Shown here: positions 47,926 to 56,743 of the stretch, in pieces
Position numbering within the stretch: position 1 is the stretch's first letter
How the letters are laid out: each line of letters starts with the position of its first letter
From: Rhizobiaceae bacterium
GTDB taxonomy: Bacteria > Pseudomonadota > Alphaproteobacteria > Rhizobiales > Rhizobiaceae
Reading direction: 5' to 3'
Assembly: GCA_017640615.1 (NCBI GenBank)
Contig: JAEPQK010000003.1
Span: 124,001 to 188,000 of the forward strand
Length of the DNA: 64,000 bases
Made by a program: the position numbers and the translations under genes
Notes under the pieces: model-generated
What the model was told of the DNA's origin: nothing
The model's database searches: none
Seen by the model: only the letters and a program-made list of their open reading frames with translations

Positions 47926-49839
47926 ATGGGCTCGCGCTATCACGACACTTACGCCGGCTGGAAAAAGGATTCCGAGGCGTTTTGGGCCGAGGCCGCCGCC
48001 GAGATCGATTGGTCGAAGCCGTGGGACAAGGTGTTCGACCCCAATCAGGGTGTCTATGGCCGCTGGTTTTCGGGCGCGGAATGCAACACCTGCCACAACA
48101 CTGTCGACCGGCATGTCGAAGGCGGCCGTGCGGACCAGCTGGCCCTTATCCATGACAGCCCGATCACCGGAACGCAGCGCAAATTCACCTATGCGGAGCT
48201 GAAGCGCGAGGTAGAAGCACTCGCGGCTGTCTTGCGCGACTATGGCGTCAACAAGGGCGACCGTGTCCTGATCTATATGCCGATGGTGGCGGAAGCAGCA
48301 TTTGCGATGCTCGCCTGCGCCCGAATTGGCGCAGTCCACTCGGTCGTCTTCGGCGGCTTTGCGTCGCGCGAACTCGCGACCCGCATCGACGACGCCAAGC
48401 CGGTTGCAATCATCTCCGCGTCCTGCGGCATCGAGCCCGGCCGCGTCGTGCCCTACAAGCCGCTGCTCGACGGCGCTATCGATCTGGCCAAGTCGAAGCC
48501 GGCGAAATGCATCATCCTCCAAAGGGCAGAACTCGAATGCGAGCTGACATTGGGCCGCGACGTTGATTACGCCGACGCCGTGTCTGCCGCCAAGGCCGCC
48601 GGCACAGAAGTGCCCTGCGTTCCGGTAGCGGCCACCGATCCGCTCTATGTACTCTACACCTCGGGCACCACCGGCCAGCCCAAGGGCGTTGTTCGCGACA
48701 ATGGCGGCCACATGGTCGCGCTCAAATGGTCGATGAAGAACCAATACGGAATCGACCCCGGCGAGGTGTTCTGGGCAGCTTCCGATGTTGGCTGGGTCGT
48801 GGGCCATTCCTACATCGTCTATGCGCCACTGCTGCATGGCTGCACGACGATCCTATTCGAGGGCAAGCCGGTCGGCACGCCCGATGCCGGTACTTTCTGG
48901 CGGGTTATCGAGGAGCACAACGTCGCCGCGCTCTTCACCGCGCCGACTGCCTTCCGCGCCATCAAAGGGCAGGATCCGAAGGGCGAGTTTGTGCGCAAAT
49001 ACGACCTGTCCAACTTCCGCACCTTGTTCCTGGCCGGCGAGCGCGCCGACCCCGAAACGATCAAATGGGCGGAAAACCAGCTCAAAGTGCCCGTCATCGA
49101 CCATTGGTGGCAGACCGAAACCGGCTCGCCGATATCGAACAACCCGGTCGGGCTTGGCATGCTGCCGGTGAAATACGGCTCGCCCGCAGTGTCGATGCCG
49201 GGCTACGACGTGCAGGTCGTGTCCGACGAAGGCCACCCGGTCGAAACGGGCACGCTCGGCAATGTCGTTGTCAAGCTGCCGCTGCCGCCTGGCTGTCTGC
49301 CGACCCTTTGGAACGCCGACCAGCGCTTCCGCGATGCTTATCTCGCCGAGTTCCCCGGTTACTACAAAACCGCGGATGCAGGTTACATCGACGAGGACGG
49401 CTATCTCTTCATCATGGCGCGTACCGACGACATCATCAATGTCGCCGGCCACCGGCTTTCCACCGGTGGCATGGAGGAGGTGATTGCCGAACATCCCGAT
49501 GTCGCCGAATGCGCCGTCATCGGCATGGCCGACGCACTGAAAGGGCAGATCCCCTGCGGCTTCGTGGTGCTGAATGCGGGCGTCGACCGCGACACGGGCG
49601 AGATCGAAAAGGAAGTGGTGGCGCTGGTGCGCGAACGCATCGGTCCGGTAGCAGCCTACAAGCTCACGGTTGCGGTGAAGCGCCTGCCCAAAACCCGCTC
49701 CGGCAAGATATTGCGCGGCACCATGCAGAAGATCGCGGACGGCGAAGAATGGACGATGCCGGCGACGATCGACGACCCGGCCATCCTCGACGAGATCGGC
49801 TCCGCATTGAAGCAAAAGGGTATCGGCGCAGCCGGTTGA
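47926..49839 (+). CDS. prpE: Propionyl-CoA synthetase (acyl-CoA synthetase)
   Basis: 637-residue AMP-forming ligase activating propionate. Adenylation motifs: VLYTSGTTGQPKGVVRDNGG (typical of PrpE), DHWWQTETG, and the C-terminal catalytic Lys in SGKILRG. N-terminal ACAS domain DTYAGWKKDSEAFWAEAA. Length and the GVVRDNGGH variant favour PrpE over acetyl-CoA synthetase. ATG 47926 follows GGGAGG; upstream codons belong to the antisense of the SDR gene. Confidence 0.9.
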   Translation: MGSRYHDTYAGWKKDSEAFWAEAAAEIDWSKPWDKVFDPNQGVYGRWFSGAECNTCHNTVDRHVEGGRADQLALIHDSPITGTQRKFTYAELKREVEALAAVLRDYGVNKGDRVLIYMPMVAEAAFAMLACARIGAVHSVVFGGFASRELATRIDDAKPVAIISASCGIEPGRVVPYKPLLDGAIDLAKSKPAKCIILQRAELECELTLGRDVDYADAVSAAKAAGTEVPCVPVAATDPLYVLYTSGTTGQPKGVVRDNGGHMVALKWSMKNQYGIDPGEVFWAASDVGWVVGHSYIVYAPLLHGCTTILFEGKPVGTPDAGTFWRVIEEHNVAALFTAPTAFRAIKGQDPKGEFVRKYDLSNFRTLFLAGERADPETIKWAENQLKVPVIDHWWQTETGSPISNNPVGLGMLPVKYGSPAVSMPGYDVQVVSDEGHPVETGTLGNVVVKLPLPPGCLPTLWNADQRFRDAYLAEFPGYYKTADAGYIDEDGYLFIMARTDDIINVAGHRLSTGGMEEVIAEHPDVAECAVIGMADALKGQIPCGFVVLNAGVDRDTGEIEKEVVALVRERIGPVAAYKLTVAVKRLPKTRSGKILRGTMQKIADGEEWTMPATIDDPAILDEIGSALKQKGIGAAG

Positions 49840-49857
49840 CCCGCCGCCTCCGGCGGG
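49840..49857 (+). terminator. Hairpin after prpE
   Basis: Perfect 7-bp stem CCCGCCG / CGGCGGG with a 4-base loop immediately past the prpE stop. No T tract, so possibly a weak terminator or mRNA end. Confidence 0.4.
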
Positions 49858-49897
49858 CCTATGCCAGCGTTTCTGAAACTTCTGAGGGACTTCGACA

Positions 49898-50686
49898 ATG
49901 GCGCTGCAAGGGAAGATCGCGATCGTAACGGGCGGCGCCGGCGGCATCGGCTACGCGATCGCCGAACGCTTCCTGCGCGAGGGCGCCAAGGTCGTTTTCG
50001 CCGACATTAACAGCGAGAAGGGTGCCAGCGCGCTCTCCAATCTGGAAAAGCTCGGCGAATGCCGCTTCATCAAGGCCGATGTCGGCCGACGCCTCGACGT
50101 TCACAATCTCGTCGCGGCAACGATCGAAACCTTCGGCGACATCGACATTCTGGTGAACAATGCTGGCATCGTGCACAACGCGGACTTCCTCGAGCTGACC
50201 GAAGAGGATTTCGACCGCGTAATGCGGGTCAATCTGAAGGGCAGCTTCCTCACCGGTCAGGCGGTCGCCAAATTCATGGTCGAGAAGGTCGAGCAGGGTG
50301 GCGCGCCGGGCACGATCATCAACATGTCGTCAATCAACGCCGTGTTCGCCATCGCCAGGCAGGTCCCCTATTCCATCTCAAAGGGCGGCGTCGGCCAACT
50401 CACCAAGGTTATGGCAATTTCGCTCGCCCAGCACGGCATTCGGGTCAACGCGATCGGGCCGGGTTCGATCATGACCGATATGCTGGCCAGCGTGAACGAC
50501 GACGCGGCCGCGCGGACCCGCATCCTGTCGCGCACGCCGCTGGGCCGCGTCGGCGAGCCTTCCGAGATCGCCTCCGTCGCCGCGTTTCTTGCCTCCGACG
50601 ACGCAAGCTACATCACCGGCCAGACCATCTATGCCGATGGCGGCCGTCTGCCACTCAACTACACGGTTCCGGTAAAGCCGGAATAG
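49898..50686 (+). CDS. SDR family NAD(P)-dependent oxidoreductase
   Basis: 262-residue classical SDR. Cofactor motif TGGAGGIGYA (residues 11-20), NNAG, MSSIN catalytic Ser and the Tyr-Lys pair in YSISK; C-terminal TGQTIYADGGR. Likely acts on a sugar or polyol, but the substrate is not readable. ATG 49898 follows an AGGGA site. Separated from prpE by a hairpin, so possibly a separate transcript. Confidence 0.87.
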   Translation: MALQGKIAIVTGGAGGIGYAIAERFLREGAKVVFADINSEKGASALSNLEKLGECRFIKADVGRRLDVHNLVAATIETFGDIDILVNNAGIVHNADFLELTEEDFDRVMRVNLKGSFLTGQAVAKFMVEKVEQGGAPGTIINMSSINAVFAIARQVPYSISKGGVGQLTKVMAISLAQHGIRVNAIGPGSIMTDMLASVNDDAAARTRILSRTPLGRVGEPSEIASVAAFLASDDASYITGQTIYADGGRLPLNYTVPVKPE

Positions 50687-50720
50687 TCAGCGCAACAATC
50701 GCCACCGCGCGCCCGACCTG

Positions 50721-50738
50721 CTGACAGAAGGTTGTCAG
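50721..50738. promoter_or_regulatory. Inverted repeat upstream of DUF1127-VOC-WYL genes
   Basis: CTGACA-N6-TGTCAG, perfect 6-base arms, 50 bases before the small DUF1127-like gene. Position and symmetry suit an operator, perhaps for the WYL regulator encoded two genes downstream. Confidence 0.5.
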
Positions 50739-50787
50739 TAGGGCTGTGCCATTGTGTCTTCGTCGAAAGCACGAAGGGAGATACGCA

Positions 50788-50952
50788 ATGAGAGGCGACG
50801 GCATCACACTCGAGGCCCTGTTCGGAAGCGTCCGCAGCTACCGCGAAGCCTTGCGCCGCATGCGCGCGGAGCGTGTCCTCAACGGCCTTCCGGCGCGACT
50901 GCGAAAGGATATTGGCTGGCCTGACAGCAACCGCTATTCGGGCGCCGATTGA
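50788..50952 (+). CDS. DUF1127-like small protein
   Basis: 54-residue basic protein ending LNGLPARLRKDIGWPDSNRY, close to the DUF1127 (YjiS-like) core motif in which LPxxLLxDIG is typical. Small DUF1127 proteins often bind RNA or affect phosphate and carbon metabolism in rhizobia. A GGGAG ribosome site precedes ATG 50788. It lies 50 bases upstream of the VOC gene and shares its probable promoter with an inverted repeat. Confidence 0.75.
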   Translation: MRGDGITLEALFGSVRSYREALRRMRAERVLNGLPARLRKDIGWPDSNRYSGAD

Positions 50953-51002
50953 GCCTGACGCACATCCTCCCCTGACATTTCTTCAGAAAGAAAGGTACGA
51001 TC

Positions 51003-51377
51003 ATGACGGGTTTCGTTCCGGAAAACGCGGTCGTGTGGACCGAACTCCCGGTCTCCGACATGGCACGCGCCAAGGCCTTCTATGCCGCGGTCGTGGGCAA
51101 TGAACTCACCGAACAGGAAGGCGGCCCCAACCCCATGGCTTTCTTCAAGAGCAAGGAGGAGCAGACGGCTATCGCCGGACATATCTATCCCGGCAAGCCG
51201 GCGGCGCGCGGCACAGGCCCGACCGTGCATCTCGCCGTCGACTCCGTCGAGGCCGCCATGAAACGCGTCGCAGCTAATGGCGGCGAGGTGGTAAGCCCGG
51301 TAATCGAAATTCCCGCCGGCAAGTTCGCATACTGCCTCGACCCCGACGGCAACAGCATCGGCGTATTTTCGGCGTAG
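51003..51377 (+). CDS. VOC family protein (glyoxalase-like)
   Basis: 124-residue vicinal-oxygen-chelate protein with two beta-alpha-beta-beta-beta modules (VVWTELPVSDMARAKAFYAAVVG, then TVHLAVDSVEAAMKRVAANGG, ending YCLDPDGNSIGVF). It may bind a metal or an antibiotic-like ligand; enzyme activity is unproven. AAGGTACGATC-type ribosome context precedes ATG 51003. Directly upstream of the WYL regulator, a frequent pairing. Confidence 0.87.
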   Translation: MTGFVPENAVVWTELPVSDMARAKAFYAAVVGNELTEQEGGPNPMAFFKSKEEQTAIAGHIYPGKPAARGTGPTVHLAVDSVEAAMKRVAANGGEVVSPVIEIPAGKFAYCLDPDGNSIGVFSA

Positions 51378-51424
51378 GTCTATGAGATCAGGTAGCAACT
51401 CAATTCGACAACCGGCGGCGCGTC

Positions 51425-52117
51425 ATGAGGCGCGCTGACCGGCTGTTCCAGATCGTCCAGCAGTTGCGCGGCGGGCGTCTCGTCACCGCGCGCATGCTGG
51501 GCGAGCGGCTCGAAGTGTCGGAACGCACCATCTATCGCGATATCGCCGACCTGCAATCCTCGGGCGTCCCGATCGATGGCGAGGCCGGCGTCGGTTATCT
51601 GCTGCGCGAAGGGTTCGACCTGCCGCCGCTGATGTTTACGCGAGATGAAATCGTAGCGCTCGTCGCCGGTGCCCGCATGGTGCGGGCCTTCGGCGGCGCT
51701 GCCATGGCGCGCGCGGCTGAAGAGGCGCTGATCAAGATAGGCGCGGTGTTGCCCGACACAGAGCGGGCCCGCGTCGACCGCACCGAAATCCACATGCCCG
51801 ACTGGGTGATGAGCGACGAGGATCGCCTCGCCCTCGACCGTCTCGAACGCTCCATAGAAGAACGCAGCGTGCTCAGCTTCGCCTATTCCGACGAGGCAGG
51901 CCGCAGCACGGAGCGCGACGTGCGCCCGCTCGGCCTGTGGTTCTGGGGCAAGGTGTGGACGCTGGTTGCCTGGTGCGAAATGCGCGAGGATTTCCGCGCA
52001 TTCCGCATCGACAGGATCGTCGAAATTCGCGACGCCGGGCGCAAATTCAAGCCCGAGCGCGGCAAGCAGCTGGCCGACTTCTACCGCCGTTTCGAGATGA
52101 ACGGCATTTCGCGCTAA
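51425..52117 (+). CDS. YafY-type WYL-domain transcriptional regulator
   Basis: 230-residue regulator. N-terminal HTH_11 winged helix (RLFQIVQQLRGGRLVTARMLGERLEVSERTIYRDI region, residues about 5-35) and a WYL ligand-sensing domain (about residues 140-225, with VLSFAYSDEAGR and LGLWFWGKVWTLVAWCEMR in the WYL position). Such proteins often repress neighbouring genes, here the VOC and DUF1127 genes. Starts 47 bases after the VOC stop. Confidence 0.9.
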   Translation: MRRADRLFQIVQQLRGGRLVTARMLGERLEVSERTIYRDIADLQSSGVPIDGEAGVGYLLREGFDLPPLMFTRDEIVALVAGARMVRAFGGAAMARAAEEALIKIGAVLPDTERARVDRTEIHMPDWVMSDEDRLALDRLERSIEERSVLSFAYSDEAGRSTERDVRPLGLWFWGKVWTLVAWCEMREDFRAFRIDRIVEIRDAGRKFKPERGKQLADFYRRFEMNGISR

Positions 52118-52166
52118 AGCACTCTAGGCAAAGGTTGCAGACTTCTGCGTTGGCGCGAAAAGCGCA

Positions 52167-52871
52167 TCAGTCCTTCTCTTCGCTGTCGCCCTCGTCGGAG
52201 GATTTCAGCGAGGAAAGCTTCGCGAACACCTTGCTCGCGTCGAGCTCCTCTTCCTCCGGTTCCGACGGCGTTGCCGCGTCGGGATTGAGTGCCTCGGTTT
52301 CGGAAGCCGGCAACAACGTATCGCCAGTCGGCGCTGCGGTGTGGTCGCGGCCGCGATCGGCCTTCTGCACTTCCATGTCGAGATCGATCTGCGTGCACAG
52401 GCCGAGCGTCACCGGGTCCATCGGAACCAGGTTCGACGAGTTCCAGTGCGTGCGATTGCGGATCTGCTCGATGGTCGCCTTTGTGGTTCCAACGAGGCGC
52501 GAAATCTGCGCGTCCTTGAGCTCGGGATGGTTGCGCACCAGCCACAGGATCGCATTGGGGCGGTCCTGGCGCTTGGAAACCGGCGTGTAGCGCGGCGCTT
52601 TGCGCTTCGATTCCGGCACCCGCACCTTCGGCTCCGAGAGCTTCAGCCGATATTCTGGATCGGCCTCACCCTTTTCGATCTCGTCGCGGCTCAGCTGGCC
52701 GGTAATAATCGGGTCCATGCCTTTGATGCCCTGCGCTGCGTCGCCATCGGCGATCGCGCCCACCTCCAGCGGGTGCAGCTTGCAGAACTGGGCGATCTGC
52801 TCGAACGAGAGCGCCGTGTTGTCGACCAGCCAGACGGCAGTCGCTTTCGGCATCAAGAGCGTATTGGCCAT
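52167..52871 (-). CDS. trcR: TrcR family cell-cycle regulator (DUF1013)
   Basis: 234-residue alphaproteobacterial protein of the DUF1013 (TrcR) family. Recognised by MANTLLMPKATAVWLVDNTALSF at the N-terminus, FCKLHPLEVGAIADGD, DPIITGQLSRDEI and RPNAILWLVRNHPELKDAQ with an HTH-like TTKATIEQIRNR segment. The last ~70 residues are acidic and low-complexity. Family members are named cell-cycle transcriptional regulators. ATG 52871 is chosen over a longer frame with a basic leader. Convergent with the WYL gene. Confidence 0.9.
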   Translation of the reverse strand: MANTLLMPKATAVWLVDNTALSFEQIAQFCKLHPLEVGAIADGDAAQGIKGMDPIITGQLSRDEIEKGEADPEYRLKLSEPKVRVPESKRKAPRYTPVSKRQDRPNAILWLVRNHPELKDAQISRLVGTTKATIEQIRNRTHWNSSNLVPMDPVTLGLCTQIDLDMEVQKADRGRDHTAAPTGDTLLPASETEALNPDAATPSEPEEEELDASKVFAKLSSLKSSDEGDSEEKD

Positions 52872-53022
52872 GTATGCGAATCCTCTTCTTCGCCCGCGTC
52901 CCTGGCGCGGGCGGTGGTTCATGCCACCAAATCTGTGGGAATGGCCGGCTATATAACTGCGATACAGTGCGGGAGCAAGAATTCTCCGCGAAGCGTTTGC
53001 TGATTTTTGTCCCTCGCCCCGC

Positions 53023-54033
53023 CTAGCCTACATCAAGCACGATCTTGCCGATATGGTCGCTGGTCTCCATGCGCTCATGCGCCCGCCAGGCTTCCTTGAG
53101 CGGGAAGATCATGTCCATCACCGGTGCGACCCGGCGCTCCTCGAGCAGCGGCCAGACTTTCTCGCGCAGGGCGGCAGCGATCGCGCCTTTGAACTCCACC
53201 GTGCGCGGACGAAGCGTGGAGCCTGTATGGGTCAGGCGCTTGACCATCAGCATGGAAAAATCGGTCTCGGCCTTGGCGCCGCCAAGCAGTGCGATCTGGA
53301 CGATACGCCCGTCCATAGCCGCTGCGCGGTAGTTGCGCACGACATAGCTGCCGCCCACCATGTCGAGAATGACGTCCGCGCCCTTGCCACCGGTCTCGTC
53401 GCGCACCGCATCGACAAAATCCTCCTCGCGGTAATTCACAGCGCGTGAAGCGCCAAGGTCGAGGCAGGCCTGGCATTTCTCGGCATTTCCGGCCGTCGCA
53501 ATCACTTTCGAGCCAAAGGCGCTTGCAAGCTGGATCGCCGTGGTGCCGATGCCGGAGCTTCCGCCATGGACGAGCAGCGTCTCGCCCGGCTTCAGCGCGC
53601 CGCGTTCGAACACATTGTGCCATACGGTGAAATAGGTTTCGGGGATAGCAGCCGCTTCCGTGACCGCAAACCCGCGCGGCACCGGCAATGCGTTGGTCTC
53701 ATGCGTCAGGCAGAATTCGGCATAGGCGCCGCCGGGCGTCAGCGCGGTCACCATGTCGCCCAGCTGCCAGCGTGTGACGCCATCGCCGAGCGCCACCACT
53801 TCGCCGGCAGCCTCAAGCCCCGGCAGGTCGGATGCGCCGGGCGGTGGCGGATACGCGCCTGTCCGTTGCGCAACATCCGGGCGGTTTACGCCCGCTGCCT
53901 TCACCCGGATAAGTATCTCGCCTTCGCCCGGAACTGGCAGATCGCGCTTTTCCGGTTTCAGCACCATCGGCCCGCCCGGCTCGCTGATCGCGATGGCCAC
54001 CATCTTGCCCGGCAATTTCTGTGATGTTGACAT
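53023..54033 (-). CDS. NAD(P)H-quinone oxidoreductase (MDR/zeta-crystallin type)
   Basis: 336-residue medium-chain dehydrogenase/reductase without zinc-binding cysteines. N-terminal GroES-like fold (VKAAGVNRPDVAQRTG), then a Rossmann domain with VHGGSSGIGTTAIQLASAFG and VILDMVGG. This matches PIG3/TP53I3-like quinone oxidoreductases reducing quinones with NADPH. Divergent from the DUF1192 gene. Cytoplasmic. Confidence 0.9.
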   Translation of the reverse strand: MSTSQKLPGKMVAIAISEPGGPMVLKPEKRDLPVPGEGEILIRVKAAGVNRPDVAQRTGAYPPPPGASDLPGLEAAGEVVALGDGVTRWQLGDMVTALTPGGAYAEFCLTHETNALPVPRGFAVTEAAAIPETYFTVWHNVFERGALKPGETLLVHGGSSGIGTTAIQLASAFGSKVIATAGNAEKCQACLDLGASRAVNYREEDFVDAVRDETGGKGADVILDMVGGSYVVRNYRAAAMDGRIVQIALLGGAKAETDFSMLMVKRLTHTGSTLRPRTVEFKGAIAAALREKVWPLLEERRVAPVMDMIFPLKEAWRAHERMETSDHIGKIVLDVG

Positions 54034-54133
54034 ACGCGCCTCCGCAGCTGCCCGCGTTGCATCGGGCCTCTCAGACTATGTACCTTTGACGCCGGCACAG
54101 GCAAATTGCATCGTTGCAGATATGGAGGCGATC

Positions 54134-54328
54134 ATGGCCGCAATGGAAGAGGAACCGCTGAAGCGGGCCAGGGCACATGAAATCGGGCAGGATTTGTCGC
54201 TGTTGTCGGTTGACGAACTCACCGCCCGCATAGAGGTGTTGAAGGAGGAGATTCTGCGGCTCGAACAGGAACTCTCGCAGAAGGGCGCCACCCGGGCGGC
54301 GGCCGACGCACTGTTTCGCCGCGGATAG
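54134..54328 (+). CDS. DUF1192 small protein
   Basis: 64-residue protein beginning MAAMEEEPLKRARAHEIGQD, with a central LSLLSVDELTARIEVLKEEILRLEQEL-type amphipathic helix that is the DUF1192 hallmark. An in-frame ATG at 54122 exists, but GGAGG at 54124-54128 sits 5 bases before the ATG at 54134, which decides the start. Function unknown. Upstream of the MFS gene by 24 bases. Confidence 0.82.
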   Translation: MAAMEEEPLKRARAHEIGQDLSLLSVDELTARIEVLKEEILRLEQELSQKGATRAAADALFRRG

Positions 54329-54352
54329 AGACCAGACAACCGGTAGCCACGC

Positions 54353-55600
54353 ATGTTTTCGACCTTCGGATCGATCCTCGCTCTTCTTCTGGGTACGGCC
54401 TTCCTGCTCGCTGGTTCGGGGCTGCATGGCCTGCTGATGCCGCTGCGCGGCCAGGAGGAGGGCTTTTCCACGACCACGCTCGGCATGCTCGGCACCGCGT
54501 GGTCGGTCGGCTTCGTCGTTGGCTGTTTTCTCATGCCGCGGCTTGTGAAACGCGTCGGCCATGTGCGCGCCTTCGGCGCCTGCGCCGCGTCGGGTGCGAT
54601 TGTCGCGCTTCTGTCGGGCCTGATGGTCGGCGAACTGTTCTGGATCGGCCTGCGCGCCCTCACTGGCTTCGTGATGGCAGGCGCTTTCATGATCATCGAA
54701 AGCTGGCTCAATGAGCGTTCGACCAACGAGACGCGCGGCACCGTGTTCGGCCTCTATATGATGGTCACCTATGGCGCGATCATGGGCGGCCAGCTCGCCG
54801 TTGCGGCGGGCGATGTCACCACCGCCTCCCTTTTCATGATGACCGGTATCCTGTTCTGCCTGTCGCTCATCCCGACAGCGGTTTCGACCGCCGTAAGCCC
54901 AAAGCCGCTTGCCGAGGTCTCGCTCGACCTGCCGGCGCTCTACCGCAACTCGCCAATCGCCTTCGCCGCCTGTCTGCTTGTCGGCGTTGCCAATGGCGCC
55001 TGGGGCACGCTTGGCGCGGTCTATGGCGCCCGCGTCGGCATCTCGACGGCGGAAATCGCCGTGATGATGAGCCTTGTCGTCGTCGCAGGCGCGGTAGCGC
55101 AGCTTCCAGCCGGCCGCCTCTCCGACCGTACTGACCGCCGCTACGTGCTGGCGGGCGCTGCCGCGGGAGCTGCCATCTTCGCGCTGCTCATCGTCGTCAT
55201 CGCGCCGACCTCGGGCACGGTAATCCTGATCATGACCGCGCTTTATGGCGCGATGGCCTACATCCTCTATTCGATCGCCGTGGCGCATGCGAACGACCAC
55301 GCGCCGGCTGAGGATTTTGTGAAAGTCTCGGGCGGCCTGCTGCTGCTTTATGGCGGCGGCACGATGATCGGCCCGCTGATCGCCGCTCCGCTCATGGACT
55401 ACATCAGCGCAGAAGGCATCTTCATCGCAACCGCCTGGGCGCATGTCGCGCTCGCGGCGTATGCGCTTCTGCGTATCTCGCGCCGCGCACCGGTGCCGAT
55501 CGACGAACGCGAGGCGTTCAAGACACTGCCAGCCGAGCGCGCCGTCACGCCCAACGCTGTGATGCTCGACCCGCGCAGCGACACCGAGACCGAGGAATAG
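54353..55600 (+). CDS. MFS transporter (YcaD-like)
   Basis: 415-residue 12-helix permease of the major facilitator superfamily. The first helices carry LLGTAFLLAGSGLHGLLMPLR and a motif-A-like MPRLVKRVGHVRAFG; the second half has GRLSDRTDRRYVLAG, the repeated motif A between helices 8 and 9. It resembles YcaD-type orphan MFS proteins; substrate unknown. Follows the DUF1192 gene closely and may be co-transcribed. Confidence 0.88.
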   Translation: MFSTFGSILALLLGTAFLLAGSGLHGLLMPLRGQEEGFSTTTLGMLGTAWSVGFVVGCFLMPRLVKRVGHVRAFGACAASGAIVALLSGLMVGELFWIGLRALTGFVMAGAFMIIESWLNERSTNETRGTVFGLYMMVTYGAIMGGQLAVAAGDVTTASLFMMTGILFCLSLIPTAVSTAVSPKPLAEVSLDLPALYRNSPIAFAACLLVGVANGAWGTLGAVYGARVGISTAEIAVMMSLVVVAGAVAQLPAGRLSDRTDRRYVLAGAAAGAAIFALLIVVIAPTSGTVILIMTALYGAMAYILYSIAVAHANDHAPAEDFVKVSGGLLLLYGGGTMIGPLIAAPLMDYISAEGIFIATAWAHVALAAYALLRISRRAPVPIDEREAFKTLPAERAVTPNAVMLDPRSDTETEE

Positions 55601-55645
55601 GCCAGACACCATTGAGCTTTTGAGCCGCCGGCCTAAGAATGGGGC

Positions 55646-55909
55646 ATGGCCAATCCAGACCCGTTCACGGCAATCGCAGACGGCAACCGGCGTTACGTGC
55701 TGGAAGAGCTGCGCCGCGGACCCAAAAGCGTCAACGAGCTAGCGTCCGGCCTCGACGTGTCACGACCGGCAGTTTCGCAGCATCTGAAAATCCTGCTCGA
55801 TGCCGGGCTCGTCAGCGTCAGTTCGGAAGGCACCAAGCGCATCTACGCACTCGACCCCGCCGGCTTCCTCAGCCTCAATATCTGGCTCGATCAGTTCTGG
55901 GAGGCGTGA
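55646..55909 (+). CDS. ArsR-family regulator (SmtB/ArsR fold)
   Basis: 87-residue winged-helix repressor-like protein (PFTAIADGNRRYVLEEL, then VNELASGLDVSRPAVSQHLKIL, then GLVSVSSEGTKRIYAL). No ELCVCDL metal-binding cysteines are present, so it probably senses something other than arsenite, or acts as a SRPBCC-linked ArsR. No partner gene is adjacent. Between the MFS gene and a repeat pair. Confidence 0.87.
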   Translation: MANPDPFTAIADGNRRYVLEELRRGPKSVNELASGLDVSRPAVSQHLKILLDAGLVSVSSEGTKRIYALDPAGFLSLNIWLDQFWEA

Positions 55910-55928
55910 GACCGCAGCCGCGCGTTAC

Positions 55929-55947
55929 CCTCGGGCTTGTCCCGAGG
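55929..55947. repeat. RIME-like palindrome, unit A
   Basis: CCTCGGGCTTGTCCCGAGG, a self-palindromic hairpin whose exact reverse complement recurs at 56020-56038. Between the ArsR and HNH genes. Confidence 0.75.
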
Positions 55948-56019
55948 GCCTGCCTTCATTGATGAAAATCGCGACGGAGTCGGCGCACACCAACGTTTGA
56001 CGGTGAGCTGTCAGCAGAT

Positions 56020-56038
56020 CCTCGGGACAAGCCCGAGG
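56020..56038. repeat. RIME-like palindrome, unit B
   Basis: CCTCGGGACAAGCCCGAGG, the reverse complement of unit A, 72 bases away. The pair plus the 72-base spacer forms a rhizobial RIME-like element that can fold into one long or two short hairpins, here between convergent genes where it could end transcription. Confidence 0.75.
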
Positions 56039-56058
56039 ATGACGACCGCGCTTAATCC

Positions 56059-56616
56059 CTACGGCTCCAGCTCGACATCCCAGTAGAGGAAATCCATCCA
56101 GCTTTCGTGCAGATAGTTCGGCGGAAAGAGCCGGCCATTATTGTGCAGATCGTGCACTGTCGGCTGATAGGGTTTCTGAACCGGCCACATCTTGGCCTGC
56201 GCCGGCATCTCGCCGCCCTTCTTCAGATTGCAGCTTGAGCAGGCCGCGACGACGTTTTCCCAAGTCGTTGCGCCACCACAGCGGCGCGGCACCACATGGT
56301 CGAAAGTCAGGTCGTCCTTGGTGCCGCAATACTGACACTGGAAGCGATCGCGCAGAAACACATTGAAGCGCGTAAAGGCGGGATGGCGCGATGGTTTGAC
56401 GAAGGATTTGAGGCAGACGACGCTCGGCAGCTTCATCGAAAAGGAGGGCGATGACACCGCGTGCTCATACTCGGCAACGATGTTCACCCGGTCGAGAAAC
56501 ACGGCCTTGATGGCATCCTGCCAGGACCAGAGCGACAGGGGGTAGTAGCTCAGGGGCCGGTAATCCGCATTCAGCACCAGAGCGGGGAGCCCGTCCGGCG
56601 AGACCGCGATCGTCAC
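56059..56616 (-). CDS. HNH endonuclease
   Basis: 185-residue nuclease-fold protein. It opens VTIAVSPDGLPALVLNADYRPL and carries the HNH motif: CxxC knuckle (CQYCG), TFDHVVPRRCGG with the catalytic His, then NVVAACSSCNLKKGG with Asn, second CxxC and the end of the fold. The start is GTG at 56616 after AAGGAGA, which gives the size of chromosomal HNH proteins common in Hyphomicrobiales. Not phage-associated here. Biological target unknown. Confidence 0.9.
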   Translation of the reverse strand: MTIAVSPDGLPALVLNADYRPLSYYPLSLWSWQDAIKAVFLDRVNIVAEYEHAVSSPSFSMKLPSVVCLKSFVKPSRHPAFTRFNVFLRDRFQCQYCGTKDDLTFDHVVPRRCGGATTWENVVAACSSCNLKKGGEMPAQAKMWPVQKPYQPTVHDLHNNGRLFPPNYLHESWMDFLYWDVELEP

Positions 56617-56743
56617 TTGCTCATCTCCTTCGGATGGTCCCGATCGGCGCGGATACTGTAAGCCGGACGTGACAGGAATGTGAAGCGGCAAATACACGAA
56701 AGTAACGCTGAAACGCCGGGATTCAGCGTTGATTCAGCGGCAC

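Noticed and set aside
56059-56616. Homing or phage-borne HNH nuclease
   Set aside because: No intron, phage or integrase genes nearby, normal base composition, and the size of a known chromosomal HNH family in this order.
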